Source of the DNA: Coptis chinensis
Lineage: Eukaryota; Streptophyta; Magnoliopsida; Ranunculales; Ranunculaceae
Direction: 5' to 3'
Assembly: GCA_015680905.1 (NCBI GenBank)
Contig: CM027384.1
Span: 65,107,001-65,171,000 of the forward strand
Length of the DNA: 64,000 bases
Part shown: positions 1 through 12,038 of the stretch, piece by piece
How positions within the stretch are numbered: position 1 is the stretch's first letter
Layout: every line of letters begins with the position of its first letter
Position numbers and translations under genes: made by a program
Notes under the pieces: model-generated
What the model was told of the DNA's origin: nothing
The model's input: the letters and a program-made list of their open reading frames with translations, nothing else
The model's database searches: none

Positions 1-257
1 GAGCAACTCATGGACATTTACATCAACACGTGCTGCTTTTTCATTGCTTCTTCAAAGTCATCACCTTTAATCGTTCATGTTGTGACCACAAGAAAAAGAA
101 AATATGACAATGATGAATTGTTGCTTAACTAGCTAAATTATGATTCCTCTCAAGATATAGAAATGTTTAACCAAGGGAATGAAACAGAGTTAACTTTAGG
201 AGTTGTTCAAGGTGACCAAGATCTCAACGATTCAAGAAAGGGGCCCCGCGCTTTTGA

Positions 258-548
258 TTGCATATGCTGGCAGCACCAACCAAGAGCTGGCGAACTCCAT
301 ACATTGCCTTCCTGAACAACGACATATTTCCTTCAGACCCCAAACTCGCTAAGACTGTCAAGCGTGACGCCTGGAAATTCTTAACGATAACATCGTCCAA
401 TGGTGATCCACAGTTGTATAAAAAGAGAAATATTTTATCCCCCATGCTTAGATGCCTCACCAAAGTAGAAGGCTTACTCGTGTTGAAAGAAATTCATGCA
501 GGCATTTGTGGCAATCACGTCGGTAGTCAAAATGTTAGTGAATCATAA
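258..548 (+). pseudogene. gypsy pol fragment: integrase N-terminal zinc-binding region
   Basis: This 96-residue open frame matches the stretch that joins RNase H to integrase in plant Ty3/gypsy pol. It shows a W-x-x-P-Y-I-A-F-L start, an LYKK...PMLRCL middle and the histidine part of the integrase zinc finger, EIHAGICGNHVG. Flanking sequence (1-257 and 549-660) has stops in all relevant frames and no clear RNase H or catalytic core, so this is a decayed remnant, not a working gene. It sits about 130 bp upstream of the 3' LTR. Family assignment rests on motif recognition alone. Confidence 0.7.
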
Positions 549-1014
549 CAAACCTACACTGACCAACAAATTAAAGACGCAGTCCAAATGTTATTTTTGA
601 AAGAAATTGAAGAAATATCGAGAAATTAGAATAAAGTTCAAGTTTTATATACAACTCAAGACTGGGGGCAAGCACTTGTTGAGTACTTACGATTTGGAAT
701 TAACACCAATTAACAATAGCTGTGTCATTTATGCTTATAGCTGATAACATAACGAGTCTTGCTACTAGTAAGTATATCATTCTGAAGACAACTACAAAAA
801 CCTACAATGACTCAGTACTACGTACAGTTATTTCTATGATACCAGCAGAAAAAGTGCATTGACTTCAATAGCCTTCTAACTCATATCATAATTGGGGGCA
901 ATGGACACATGTTAAAAGCTAAATTTGTTCAAACACTAGAGTATTTTTGGAAGTTGCATTGGCGTTCATATAATGATTTTCAGGAACTAACTCTTTATAA
1001 ACGAAAAATAGTTA

Positions 1015-1265
1015 ATCAAAGTTGTAGAGTTTGCATCTGCGATACCAAAATCTGTGCAATCAAAGTCCTGGTTTGGGTTTGTGATACCAACTCTAGGCAA
1101 TCAAAGTCGCAGAGTTTGCGTTTGCGATACCAAACTCTGTGTAATTAAAGTCCTAGTTTGGGTTTGGGATACCAACTCTAGGCAATCAAAGTTACAGAGT
1201 TTGCATTTGCGATACCAAACTCTATGCAATCAAAGTCCTGGTTTGCATTTGCGATACCAAACTCT
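1015..1265 (+). repeat. tandem array, ~42.5-bp unit (85-bp dimer), six copies, in LTR of T
   Basis: The core GATACCAA recurs at 1041, 1083, 1126, 1168, 1211 and 1253, spaced 42, 43, 42, 43 and 42 bp. Alternate units differ (TTTGCGATACC versus GGGTTTGTGATACC), so the higher-order unit is 85 bp. The short open frames across it are products of the repetition. Confidence 0.85.
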
Positions 1266-1404
1266 TATTTCAGTAACTTTCTTCTTTACCAAATCGAATA
1301 AATTTCATCTGGCAAAGAGGGGGCGATGAATGTACCACCATATTAGTACCCTTACTAATGGATTCCATTGGGGTCTTTACATTAAGTCAAAAAGATTGAT
1401 CCTT

Positions 1405-1605
1405 GGTTACCTGGACGGCTCACAGTTCCAGTTAGCCACCTAGACGGCTCACAATCCACTTAGCCACTTGGATGGCTCACAGTTCCAGTTAGCCACTTGG
1501 ATGGTTCATAGTTCTAGTTAGCCACTTAGACGGCTCACATGTTAAGTTAGACATCTGGACGGCCCACAGGTCCAGTCAATCACCTGAGCCGATCACATGT
1601 TTAGT
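1405..1605 (+). repeat. tandem array, 29-bp unit, about seven copies, in LTR of T
   Basis: The core GGCTCAC or a one-base variant starts at 1417, 1446, 1474, 1503, 1532, 1561 and 1590. The period is 28-29 bp, with units resembling GCCACTTGGACGGCTCACAG. Repeats just upstream of the TATA box are common in the U3 of plant LTRs. Confidence 0.85.
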
Positions 1606-1660
1606 TAACTAGTCCTATCTAGTGAGAGTCCTTGTGATCTCAGAACTCTTATTTTCTATT

Positions 1661-1672
1661 TCTATAAATAGG
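1661..1672 (+). promoter_or_regulatory. TATA box of LTR T
   Basis: TCTATAAATAGG lies about 55 bp downstream of the 29-bp array and about 100 bp before the LTR end. This is the normal place for a plant LTR core promoter driving plus-strand transcription. Confidence 0.6.
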
Positions 1673-1776
1673 ACTCTTCACTTAACAAAGAACTACGTTT
1701 TGGAGACTTGATTCTTGAAACATATTCTGGATACATAGGCAACCATCAAAGGCATAGTCTCATTCTTTATACAACA

Positions 1777-3501
1777 TCTTCCCTTGCAGATTCAATAGTG
1801 TGTCTGGGTGAATTCTTACCCAAACAAGGAGTTCTAACCTTGGCCATTTTTTTCGTGGGTTGTGGTTTAACTGGTACCTCTACAGGTGTAGGATCTTCAT
1901 TTTCTATTTCGGTATCTAGCAAATTTTCATTTTCAATGACCACCGGTGATGTAACAACGGGCATAGTTACGGCGTTATCAACTACTTTGCCAGAACGGAG
2001 AGTGGTGATGGCATTTAACTCACCTACGTTTAAATTTTCATTACTAGTATTACCGGTTACTTCAAAGGCTGTGTTTGGTGTTTTAGGATTTTGTATAGCT
2101 TGACCTAGAAACACACATTTAGGTTGGGTTTTATCTTGAGTTAACTGTTGTAAGGATTGTAAAATCTGTTGCTAAGCTTGCATGTAGGCATCGAAATGAT
2201 CCGGTTGTGAAGGTGTAGTGGCCAAAGGTGGTGTAACAGGAACTATCTCACGTTGATTACTAATGGGTGGGTTGTGATAGTTATTATTAACTGAGACGAT
2301 ACCTCTATTATAATTATTATAATTATTGTAATTATTATAATTACCTTGTCCTTGTACTTGTCTTTGTGGAGTTGGGTTGTAGTTGTTTGCTGGCCTAACA
2401 TTTTGATTATTAAACTCCAGAGGTGTAATTTGTTGATTATTTCGCCAACCGAAGTTGGGGTTTTGTCTCCAAGGTGCGTTAGGTTGGCTATTTATGGAGC
2501 AAACATTATCCGGCTGTGATGGTGGTTGTGATAGTTTTTCATAGACAAGAGGACAATATGATTCGAGATGTTTAGGACTCAAACAAAAATTACTTGGAAT
2601 AGAGTTAACGTTCATGACAAGAGTAGGTTTATGTTGAATAGAAATGGCTTCTACCTTTTTTGTGAGAGATTCGATTAGAGTTCTAAGCTCGAGATCAGTT
2701 TTAACCTCAAACATACTGGCAGCCTTGGCTGTGGAAGAAAAATTAGCAGAGCAGGGGATGTCGTTACCCCCCAGTTATTATTACGCTTAGATTGATCTTC
2801 TAAAAACCTATAAGCCTCTAAGGTTCCTTTACTAAAGAAACTACCCCCGGTCATTATATCAAGGACCTCTTTATGATGATGTAAAAGCCCTTTGAAAAAG
2901 GCATGAACAAGTGTGTCTTTCGCAAGGTTATGATGTGGACACTCAATAAGAAGATCAGTGAAACGATTCCAGGCCTCTGAAAAGGATTCATGAGGGTTCT
3001 GGCGGAAGAAATGAATCTTTAGAAGCATTTCATCTGTCTTCAGTGGTGAGTAAAACTGTTCCATGAACAATTAAACAAGTTTGGCCCATGAGTCCACAAA
3101 ATTAGGCATTTGGGCAGTTAACCAAGATGCTGCCTTATCGGCTAGGGTGAAAAGAAACACCCTCAGTTTAATTTGTTCCGAACCTACAGTAGGATGATGA
3201 AATGTGGTAAGAACTTGTTCTATCCTACACATATGCAGATAAGGCTTCTCGTGGTCTAACCCATGAAAACCGATAACAAATTAAATATATTCGAGGGAAT
3301 TCAAAAATCCCCCACTGGGTCTGCAAGAACGATGCATGACTTAGGGCTATCGTTTAGGGCTTTGTAAAAATCAGAGAGAGGAGTCTCTGTTTCTTCAGCC
3401 ATTGATGCAGGTGTAGTGTGTGGTATTCTAGATAGGCGTATGCATTGAAGTTTATGATAGAGCACGTTAGATGGTTTTCTCTTACCCGACCTTAATCTCA
3501 T
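1777..3501 (-). pseudogene. gag: Athila-like gag, frameshifted and 3'-truncated
   Basis: Gag starts at 3501 with MRLRSGK, the usual start in this lineage, and then runs through several frames. The capsid core (about 3070-2675) has YSPLKTDEMLLKI, ESFSEAWNRFTDLL and a CPHH motif, as in retrotransposon gag domains. The 2714-2172 frame is rich in Asn and Tyr (repeated YNN), typical of the linker before the protease. The last frame (2114-1767) runs into the LTR of T. Breaks occur at about 3300, 2690 and 2160. Y carries a diverged homologue at 51740-53489. W as present here cannot make a full Gag-Pol. Confidence 0.75.
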
Positions 3502-3977
3502 GCAAGGTTAAGTCCAATATGAAAGAAATACTAATAGCAGTCAAACAACAACCTGATATACTAGAATTAAAACTCCTCTGACAGAAGAGATGAGGAGTGA
3601 AAGAAGGAGTACCTGAATGCCTCCTTGTTATGCGTGTGAATAGCATCTTTGATACGCAATCTCAGTGTATTGAAGAAGTTCAGAACACTAAATAAAAAAA
3701 AATAACTTGAACAAAAAGAGAGCCTGTAACTAACCTGTGAATCAGGTTTTCTTCAGAAGGGGCGTGGACGGGCGCTCAAATATAGAGTAAATAAGGGCGC
3801 GGGCACGCTCAAAGTACTGTTTCAAAAAAAATTACAATTGACTTCCAAGAGCAAAAATCCCGTTTTTTCTGAAAAAAAATAAACACAGTGAGAACACAAA
3901 TAATCAGGTGGGTGTGTGAAGTGGGATATTGGTAGACATGAGAAACTAAGGGAATTTAATTCTACAACAACTAAGAT

Positions 3978-3990
3978 GGCAGTGGCGCCA
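3978..3990 (-). promoter_or_regulatory. primer-binding site of W (tRNA-Asp type)
   Basis: The minus strand reads TGGCGCCACTGCC two bases inside the LTR. It resembles the complement of a plant tRNA-Asp 3' end (TGGCGCCGTTGCC) with two differences. Confidence 0.7.
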
Positions 3991-3992
3991 TT

Positions 3993-5367
3993 TGATAAAA
4001 TGTAAAATATAGAGTGTTATATATCCTAATCTTAACTATTTATGCTAGGAATAAGAAACGCTATTTTATCTACGTTTAATCAAAGTTTCTACTCTCAATT
4101 ATCATGCAATAACGTGAGCAAAGATTTGTTCCACTCCTAGTTGCTTAGACGTAATTATTTCTCTAACTTAAACAATTCTACAATATCAATGAGAGCAATG
4201 GCTTAATTATACTAATATGGAGAAAATAACTAATTAAGATATTCAAAATTATACTATGGCAATTTATTGAGAAGATGTGAATGAGAAGAAGAAATTAGGG
4301 GGATTTGATTCCACCTTGATTAATTATTAATATGCTAATATAGTTTTTTTTTTTTTTTTTTGGCAACCCTAATATTTATGTTTTCACATAAAGGTTAGGT
4401 TTGTTTATCCCTAATTATTCATGACATCTCTACCAACTAATAATTAGCATGTGAGGCAATTGAAATCCATTCTCATGGTGAATTAACTACCATCTAAAGT
4501 GGAATATCTTACTACAACTATTCTATACTAACACATCAAGTCTTCATCAAAGCTTTAATCAAGCCCCTCTAATGGAGGTTTAACTAAAATTCATTTGACT
4601 ATCATAATTAAAAGAATAAGAATAAGACATCATAGAAACAATAACAATAACTTGGCTTTTATTAATGGTGGCTAGGCTAGAAAACAATAATTAGGGTTTG
4701 ACTAAAGAGAAAAAAAAAACTAATTTATTATCTAATGAGAGAAAATCTAAGAGTCTAAGTCTAATTAAACTAATGAGGGTTATATCTAAGAGTTTTGTCT
4801 TAGTCCTCTTTATATAGGAAAGTGCTAGGTTTACGATTTCGTGCATGGGCTTTGGAGCTATGTTTTGGGCCACTAAATCAAGCCCAAAACCTAATTACTT
4901 AAGTCCAAAAAGGGTTTCTCTACTATAAATTACTGCAATAGCCTTTTTGTCCACATTTACTCCTCTGATTGGATCAACGTCTAGACCATTAGAAAGCTCT
5001 TTTTGAGTCGGTCGTTTTGACATATAGTAGGCCCAATTCCGAAGTTTGAGTCCAAATATACGACCTGCAGAAGTTATGTTGACTTTTCTGCTCTATTTCT
5101 GCCCGTGTTGACTTTGACTTTTCAACTTCGATTGGGCTTTAAAAAGGCTTTTTCCCTTTGAAACTTGGGCTATAACCATAGAACTTCTTAGCAACCAACC
5201 TTTGCTCCTTTCTTTTGCAAAAGTGACATATTTCTTCACATATTTAACTCCAAGACCTGAAATACATAAAAGTACGTAAACAGTACTAACTCTTATTTAT
5301 TAGAAACATAATTGGTCTAAATATAATATTATTAAAGGGTTAAAACTACAGTTTTTGGCTCTTATCA
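3993..5367 (-). repeat. 5' LTR of element W
   Basis: About 1,375 bp, with termini TGATAA and TTATCA (read on plus). It shares blocks with the LTRs of X and Y: the TTCCACTCCTAGTT block, the 'cccctctaatggaggttt' block, and the outer ...CTACAGTTTT(T)GGCTCTTATCA. A 20-bp T tract lies at about 4342-4361. Confidence 0.8.
4809..4818 (-). promoter_or_regulatory. TATA box of LTR W
   Basis: The minus strand reads CCTATATAAA inside the LTR. The same box is found at the equivalent place in the X LTR (31575-31584). Confidence 0.55.
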
Positions 5368-6349
5368 ATCGGGTTTCAATTTTCCCGAAAAATAGGTGAA
5401 GGCAAGAATTATATAGAAGAACATTCTGACCGTGGTGAAATTCCTTACGCATGATGGTTTGGTCATGGATCCATTTCATTTTATCTTTGTATTTCTTAGA
5501 CAAATCGTAAGCATCATGGCGAAGCTCCTCCAACTCATTTAACTGAAGTTTACGTTGCTCTCCTACATTATCAAGATCAAAGCTGAGGCGTTTGATAGCC
5601 TAATAAGCATTATGTTCCAACTCAACAGGAAGGTGTGTGGCAAGGTTTTCTGAAGACAAGACAATAAAGAGACATGCCAATGGGAGTCTTGAAAGCAGTG
5701 CCGTAAGCCCACAAAGCATTTGAGAGATGCAAAGACCAGTCTTTCCTATTTGGATTGACTGTCTTTTCTAAAATTTGCTTGATTTGGCGGTTAAAGACTT
5801 CCACTTGGCCACTTGTGTGCGGGTGGTACGCGAGAGCAACTTTGTGGTTTATGCCATACTTTTTGAACAAAGATTCCATGAAATGGTTGCAGAAGTGTGT
5901 GCCATTATTAGAAATGATTGCACTAGGGGTACCAAATCATGCAAAGATGTACTCCTTAAGAAATGCTTTTGTCATCCATTTAGAAACATAGTCGACACCA
6001 ACTAAGATATACTGAAAACCATGAGAGTTTGGGAAAGGTCCCATGAAGTCAATGCCCCAAACATCAAAGATCTCAACAACAAGGATAGGGTTGAGAGGCA
6101 TCTCTTGGCTTTGAGACATGCGCCCAAGCTGTTGGCATTTAGCACAAGCTTGACAATGTAAATGGGCATCTCGGAAGAGGGTTGCCCAATAGAATCCGCA
6201 CTGCAAGACTTTAGCTGCGGTTTTCTTAGAACTAAAATGGCCACCACAAGCTTGATCATGGTAGAAAGATAGAATACTATGATGTTCCTCCTCTGGGACA
6301 CACCGTCGTAAGAGCTAATCAGGATAGTACTTGTAGAGATAAGGGTCAT
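5368..6349 (-). pseudogene. Z integrase, frameshifted and C-terminally truncated
   Basis: Fragments in order on the minus strand are a zinc-finger end (HCQACAKCQQLG), the catalytic core with the first Asp in WGIDFMGPFP, and [16 protein letters not shown] with the catalytic Glu. A C-terminal stretch follows up to LHLFFGKIE, where the expected F-P-G-K-L-R-S-R-W block should continue. The code stops at the W LTR boundary instead. The part carrying the second Asp sits between frames around 5900. The element needs intact integrase to insert, so this copy is dead. Confidence 0.8.
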
Positions 6350-6431
6350 CCCACGAATAGTATGTAGTTGACATTAGCCATGAACTTAGAACGATCAGTT
6401 TTGTTCCAATGGCTAGGGATCTTGTCGGTGA

Positions 6432-6870
6432 CTAGGAAGTTGACGATGTCAGCATACCAAGGGGTATGAGAGATAGCAAGGAGAAGGTCGTCCAAAAAAG
6501 ATTCATGAATAGGCAAAGAATCAGACTCAAAAGAATTAGAGGAAAGGCGAGAGAGATGATCAGCGATAACATTTTGGGTACATTTCTTGTCTCTAAGTCA
6601 AACTCTTGCAACAATAGAATCCAACGAATTAACCGTGGTTTGGTGTCCTTCTTGGTAAGAAGGTATCTTAGTGCTGCATGGTCTGTGTATACAATAGTGG
6701 GAGATCCAAGAAGGTACGACCGAAATTTGTGGAGAGCATAAATGATGGCCAACAACTCTTTCTCAGTAGTAATGTAATTGCGTTAGGCATCATTGAGGGT
6801 CTTGCTCACATAGTAAATGACATGAGGTTTCTTATCTTTTGGCCCAAAACAACCCCAATGGTATAATCAT
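6432..6870 (-). pseudogene. Z RNase H domain
   Basis: The frame after RT contains [18 protein letters not shown] and [12 protein letters not shown], hallmarks of the RNase H region of Athila/Tat pol. A frameshift near 6810-6860 separates it from RT, and the C-terminal part is scrambled after about 6580. Its role in a live element is degrading the RNA strand during reverse transcription. Confidence 0.8.
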
Positions 6871-7990
6871 AAGCATCACATATAAGCTCAAAGGGTTTTG
6901 TCCAATCTGGTGGTTGGATAATCGGGGCAGATGTCAAGGCAGATTTCAATTGTTCAAAAGAAGAGACACAAGTGTCATAAAAGACAAATAGGACATCCTT
7001 AACCAATAGATTAGTCAATGGCCAAGCAGTTTTTGAAAAATCTTGAATAAAACGTCGATAGAAACCAGCATGGCCAAGAAAGGCACGAATATCCCTTACA
7101 GTTTTAGAGACCGAAAGACTGGAAATGATATTGATCTTGGCTTTATCAACCTCAATGCCTTTATATGAGACAACATGGCCTAAGACAATGCCCTTACAAA
7201 CCATAAAGTGACACTTCACCCAATTAAGAACAAGATTTTTCTCCTGACAACGCTTAAGGACTTGAGTCAAATGAGATAGACAATGATTAAAGGAATCACC
7301 ATGGATAGTGAAGTCATCCATAAATACTTCCATGAAGCGTTCAACCATATCGCTAAAGATACTCAACATACACTGTTTAAAGGTCGCAAGTGCATTGCAA
7401 AGACCAAAAGGCATACATCTGTAGGCAAAAGTGCCAAACGGGCAGGTGAACATAGTTTTCTCTTGGTTTTCTGGTGAGATAGAAATTTGGAAATAGCCAT
7501 AATAGCCATCCAAAAAGCAATAAAAAGCACGACCAGTAAGACATTCAAACATTTGGTTAATGAAAGGGAGAGGAAAATGGTCCTTGCGGGTTGCAACATT
7601 GAGTTGACGATAATCGATGCAAATCCGCCATCCAATGGGTACACGTGTACAAATCAATTCATTTTTGTTGTTTTGGACAACTGTGATGCCCAACTTCTTA
7701 GGTACCACATGGATAGGACTAACCCACTTGCTATCAGAGATAGGGTAGATGATGCCAACATCTAACAACTGAAGAATTTCATAACGTACAACTTCTTTCA
7801 TGGTAGGGTTAAGGCGGCGCTGAGGCTCGCGAGAACTTTTGGCATCATTTTCGAGGTGGATGCGGTGAGAACAAATGGAAGGGAGTATGCCTTGGATGTC
7901 ACCAATGGTCCAACCTAGAGCAGTACGATGTTCACGAAGAACTTCAACAAGTTGTACCTCTTACTCCTAAGTTAAAGAAGAAGAAATCAT
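6806..7990 (-). pseudogene. Z reverse transcriptase
   Basis: This is the longest open pol segment. The 331-residue frame begins MKEVVRYEILQLLD, but the reading extends upstream to about 7990 without a stop, so the Met is internal. Seen in order: GWRICIDYRQLN, the FLDGYYGYFQI motif, PFGLCNALATFKQCM and the catalytic box VFMDDFTIHG with both Asp intact. The connection domain has GHAGFYRRFI and FELICDAYDY. The usual FLDGYSG has become FLDGYYG. The VFMDDF box and overall pattern point to Athila. Confidence 0.9.
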
Positions 7991-8199
7991 AATTGGTTAA
8001 CTTTGGTCTGGACCTAAGTATACATATTTCAGCTAAGCTGGCAAAGGTTTTAATCCAGACTAGGTTGTATGATCGGTGGAGTAGTGGACTCAGGAGTAGT
8101 CACACTATTGACAGAAAAAATAGATGGTGATTGGGGAGATTCAAATTGGCCAATCTCAACAATAGGAACTGAATCCAATAAAGTATTGACCTCCATAAT

Positions 8200-8960
8200 G
8201 GATGCGTTAGTATCGAACTCATGATCAAGGTGAGTCAGAGTTTGTTGCAAGGCATCCTCAGGATAATGGTAAGCAATCATATCAGAAACCAGAGAGTCAA
8301 TAAGACAAGCTTACTCCACATGTTCAATGTCTGGAGGTTGCTGCATGAGCTTAAATACATTGACCTCAACAATAAGGTTTCCGAAAGAAAGATTCATTGA
8401 TCCGTTTCGATAGTTAATAATAAGTGCATTGGTAGTGGGCTAGTGGCAAGGAACGGTCGATGACCCAATATAATTGGTACAAAATCATCAACAGAAGCTT
8501 GCGTATCCACGACTACAAAGTCAACAGGATAGTAAAAGTTAGAAACCTTCACGAGCACATCCTCGACAACACGTTTAGGGACCTCGACAGAGCGATCCGC
8601 TTATTGGAGGGTCACTCGAGTAGGTTTCAGGTTTTGCAAGCCTAATTTCAAGTGCAAAGAATATGGGAATAAATTAACACGTGCACCCAAATCTAGTAAT
8701 GCATTAGAGGTGTACTTGTCGCCTAACATGCAAGAAATAGTGCACCCAAATCTAGTAATGCATTAGAGGTGTACTTGTCGCCTAACATGCAAGAAATAGT
8801 AGGACGACCTGGATCCTTGTATTTGATAAGACCATTATGTTGGACCAAAGACAAAGAGTGCTCAGTCACGAAAGCATCACGATGGACGTTAGTCCTCCAC
8901 TTGGCTGTGCACAAGTCTTTAAAAAATTTAGCGTAAGATGGTATCTACTTAATGGCAGTG
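8200..8960 (-). pseudogene. Z aspartic protease region with tandem duplication
   Basis: The minus-strand frame 8914-8723 reads KYKDPGRPTISCMLGDKYTSNALLDLGA. This matches the Athila-type protease of Y (LLDLGASVNLLP) at the active site, where this lineage uses D-L-G-A. A 59-bp tandem duplication covers exactly this site and breaks the frame. Downstream code (about 8680-8450) fits the rest of the protease, and 8280-8050 is an acidic linker toward RT. Confidence 0.65.
8682..8799 (-). repeat. 59-bp perfect tandem duplication in Z protease
   Basis: Two copies, 8682-8740 and 8741-8799, each starting TGCACCCAAATCTAGTAATG and ending CAAGAAATAG. The length is not a multiple of three, so it shifts the frame. 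Confidence 0.9.
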
Positions 8961-9255
8961 AGAAATGGAAGATTGATGTGAAGATTCTTAAATACTTCTC
9001 TAATCTCGTCAAACTGTGTTTCCCTCTTTGCTTAAATCAGTCTATCCGGGAAAGGTGCTTTTGGCACATGAGTTTAGATAGGAATAGGAGAAGAATTTTT
9101 CTTCTTACTTATGTTCTTGCCTTTGGAAAGCTCCTCCGCAACTGTATCCATCATTTGGACAAGAGGAGGGGTGGTCAAAACAACATCAGGTGTTGACTCT
9201 AGAGGCTCAATTTGATTGTCCACTTGTTTCCAAGAGCATAAAGTGGTGACTGACT

Positions 9256-10735
9256 TCAGTTCACCATGAGAATTGGATGGGCCAGATGATGATCCAATCT
9301 CAAAAGCAGCCTCTTTGTTGCTACCTTTTGGGTTTGCAACAGGTTGGCTAGGAAATTGGCCTCTCTCTCTCTCTCTCGTTCAGACTCAATTTGAGTCATC
9401 CTTTGTTCAAGGCATTGAATAGCTTGTGTTTGCTGTTGTGAGGACTGTTCCTGTTGAGTCATGAATTTGCATAAGAGGTCCTCAAGGCCAGGTTTTACTT
9501 GTTAAGGTGCACCATACTATGGTTGCGGCACAAGTTCTCTAGAGGAGCTTGGGTGATATGAGTTATCAAAAGTTGTACTCTGAACTAGAACAAGTTGTTG
9601 TGAGTGTTACGGAGGTGTGAAATGGGCTTGGGCTTGACCATATTGTGGATGCGGTCTTTCTGGCCCTTGAAAACCTGGAGGATTACCTACTTGTCGTGGA
9701 ACCTGGGGCTGATCTTGCCGCCATGAGAAGTTAGGACGTTTCCTCCACTCTGGTGTATAGTAATTTGGCAAATTGTTTGTGTTATTCTTTTGGAAATTGA
9801 AAGCACAAACTAGTTCCATTGGAACTTCAAGCTCACTGGGCATAAAAGGGCATATGTAAGTAGTATGATTTGTGCTTGAACAGATAGAACATGTTTCTTG
9901 AATTGAAATAGCTTGCTGATTTTTCATTGAGATAGCCAAAGCTTCTATAGTTCTAGTCAATCCTTGAAGCAAGTTTTTAAGTTCTGGGTCAATCTTTACT
10001 TTATACATCCCACCAGTTTTGGGTGTAGAAGTAGATGCAGTAAGATCAGTTCTACTCAGTTCGGTAGGAGTGTCCTAATGTTGGGAGTTATTGGCGAGCT
10101 CTCTTAAGAACTCATAGGCCGGAGTACCAGTTAAGTATGTGAACTTACCCTTGTGCATTGACTAGATCATCTATTGTGTGTGAAAAGATGCACCTCTAAA
10201 GAAACAACGAACTAGTTCGCCCTTGTCAAAGTGATGATGAGGGCATCTAAGCAAAAGGTCTTGATATCGTTCCCATGCCTCATGAAACTTTTCATGTTCA
10301 CGTTGCGTAAACTTTCGGATCTCATCTTGAATTGCAATAGTTTTATTTATTGGGTAAAACTTTTTCATGAATAACAAATAAAGCTCGTCCCAAGTAAAAA
10401 TGCTCCCTGGTGTCCGAGAATGAAGCCACATTGCAGCCTTACCATGCAATGAGAAAGGAAACAATTAAAGTCTAACACCATCATCACTAACGTTTTTAGG
10501 CTTGAAAGTTGTACAGATCGATAAGAAACGTTTGACATGAAAGTATGAGTTCTCACGATCAAGTGCATGGAAAGCAGGAAGCATGGCAATAGTTTGGGGC
10601 TTGATCTCAAAGTGACGCATTCCAACTGGAAGCGGAGGAAGAGCTATGCATGATGGTAGACCAGTGGTGAGAGGGGCAAAATGGTCATGAAGTGAACATT
10701 CTGCCACCACATCTGGTTGTGGATCTTGAAGAGGA
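9256..10735 (-). pseudogene. gag: Z gag
   Basis: Three minus-strand frames. 10735-10465 has the N-terminal region (FEIKPQTIAMLPAFHALD). 10464-10171 has the capsid core (MFPFSLHGKAAMWLHS, WERYQDLLLRCPHHHF). 10008-9607 has a CCHC-like knuckle (CSICSSTNHTTYIC) and a Pro/Gln-rich linker. 9462-9256 is Gln-rich (QEQSSQQQTQ) and holds a CT/GA microsatellite (9361-9379). The knuckle spacing C-x2-C-x4-H-x4-C is canonical. Several frameshifts are present. Confidence 0.8.
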
Positions 10736-10801
10736 ATAAACATAATTGACCTAAATAAAGTACTCTTAAGGGATTTAAACCACAGTTTTGGGTGCTTATC
10801 A
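10736..10801 (-). repeat. 5' LTR stub of element Z
   Basis: From 10801 the minus strand reads TGATAAGCACCCAAAACTGT and continues like the first ~66 bp of the W LTR. It then passes straight into gag at about 10735. The rest of the LTR, the PBS, the leader and the gag start are missing. Confidence 0.75.
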
Positions 10802-11015
10802 GTTACATTCAAAATTCAAAGACAAACTAACATTACATAAAATATCAAAGATTTACGTCCATAATTCAAACAAAATTAGTATCCCAAAGTGATTCACCAG
10901 ACCACCAATAAAACACAACACATAATTTCATGATCTTCTTTCTTTGGTATATTTTCTTAGTTTCCACCACATAAATATGAGATGTTTTATGTATCCTCTT
11001 CCTTTCCTTCAAATT
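10802..11015. other. short unannotated flank right of Z
   Basis: AT-rich sequence with no recognisable gene. It would carry one TSD copy of Z (GTTAC at 10802-10806); the other copy is not in the window. Confidence 0.4.

Positions 11016-12038
<1,023 letters not shown>

Larger units (their letters stand above)
1..1776 (+). mobile_element. Ty3/gypsy (Tat-like) element, 3' part (element T)
   Basis: The 3' end of a plus-strand Ty3/gypsy element: a pol remnant (258-548), a purine-rich tract (ACTGGGGGCAAG, 661-672) and a 3' LTR (677-1776). The 5' part lies left of the window. The right LTR end meets the minus-strand gag of element W at 1776/1777, so T probably inserted into W. Assignment to the Tat lineage is inferred from the integrase zinc-binding motif, the PPT style and the LTR length. 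Confidence 0.7.
677..1776 (+). repeat. 3' LTR of element T
   Basis: It begins TGTTGAG just after the purine-rich tract and ends ACAACA, giving a perfect 5-bp terminal inverted repeat (TGTTG/CAACA). It contains two tandem arrays and a TATA box. The right edge abuts interrupted gag code of element W. The partner 5' LTR is outside the window, so the boundary rests on termini and context. Confidence 0.65.
1777..5367 (-). mobile_element. Athila-like Ty3/gypsy element W (5' LTR, leader, gag)
   Basis: A minus-strand element read right to left: 5' LTR (5367-3993), PBS (3990-3978), a leader of about 475 bp, and gag from 3501. Gag is cut off at 1777 by the LTR of T, and its remainder would lie left of the window. 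The intact LTR terminus TGATAAGAG at 5367 abuts the truncated integrase of element Z, so W probably inserted into Z with ATCGG (5368-5372) as one TSD copy. Confidence 0.7.
5368..10801 (-). mobile_element. Athila-like Ty3/gypsy element Z, decayed
   Basis: Read on the minus strand, the order is LTR remnant, gag, protease, RT, RNase H, integrase, the gypsy order. The left end stops inside integrase exactly at the LTR of W. The 5' LTR is reduced to about 66 bp. Many frameshifts show that it is old and inactive. Confidence 0.8.

Noticed and set aside
1015-1605. CRISPR-like arrays
   Set aside because: Repeats are contiguous tandem units without unique spacers, in a plant LTR.
5755-6005. Plus-strand frames over the Z integrase
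   Set aside because: Shadows of the minus-strand integrase code.
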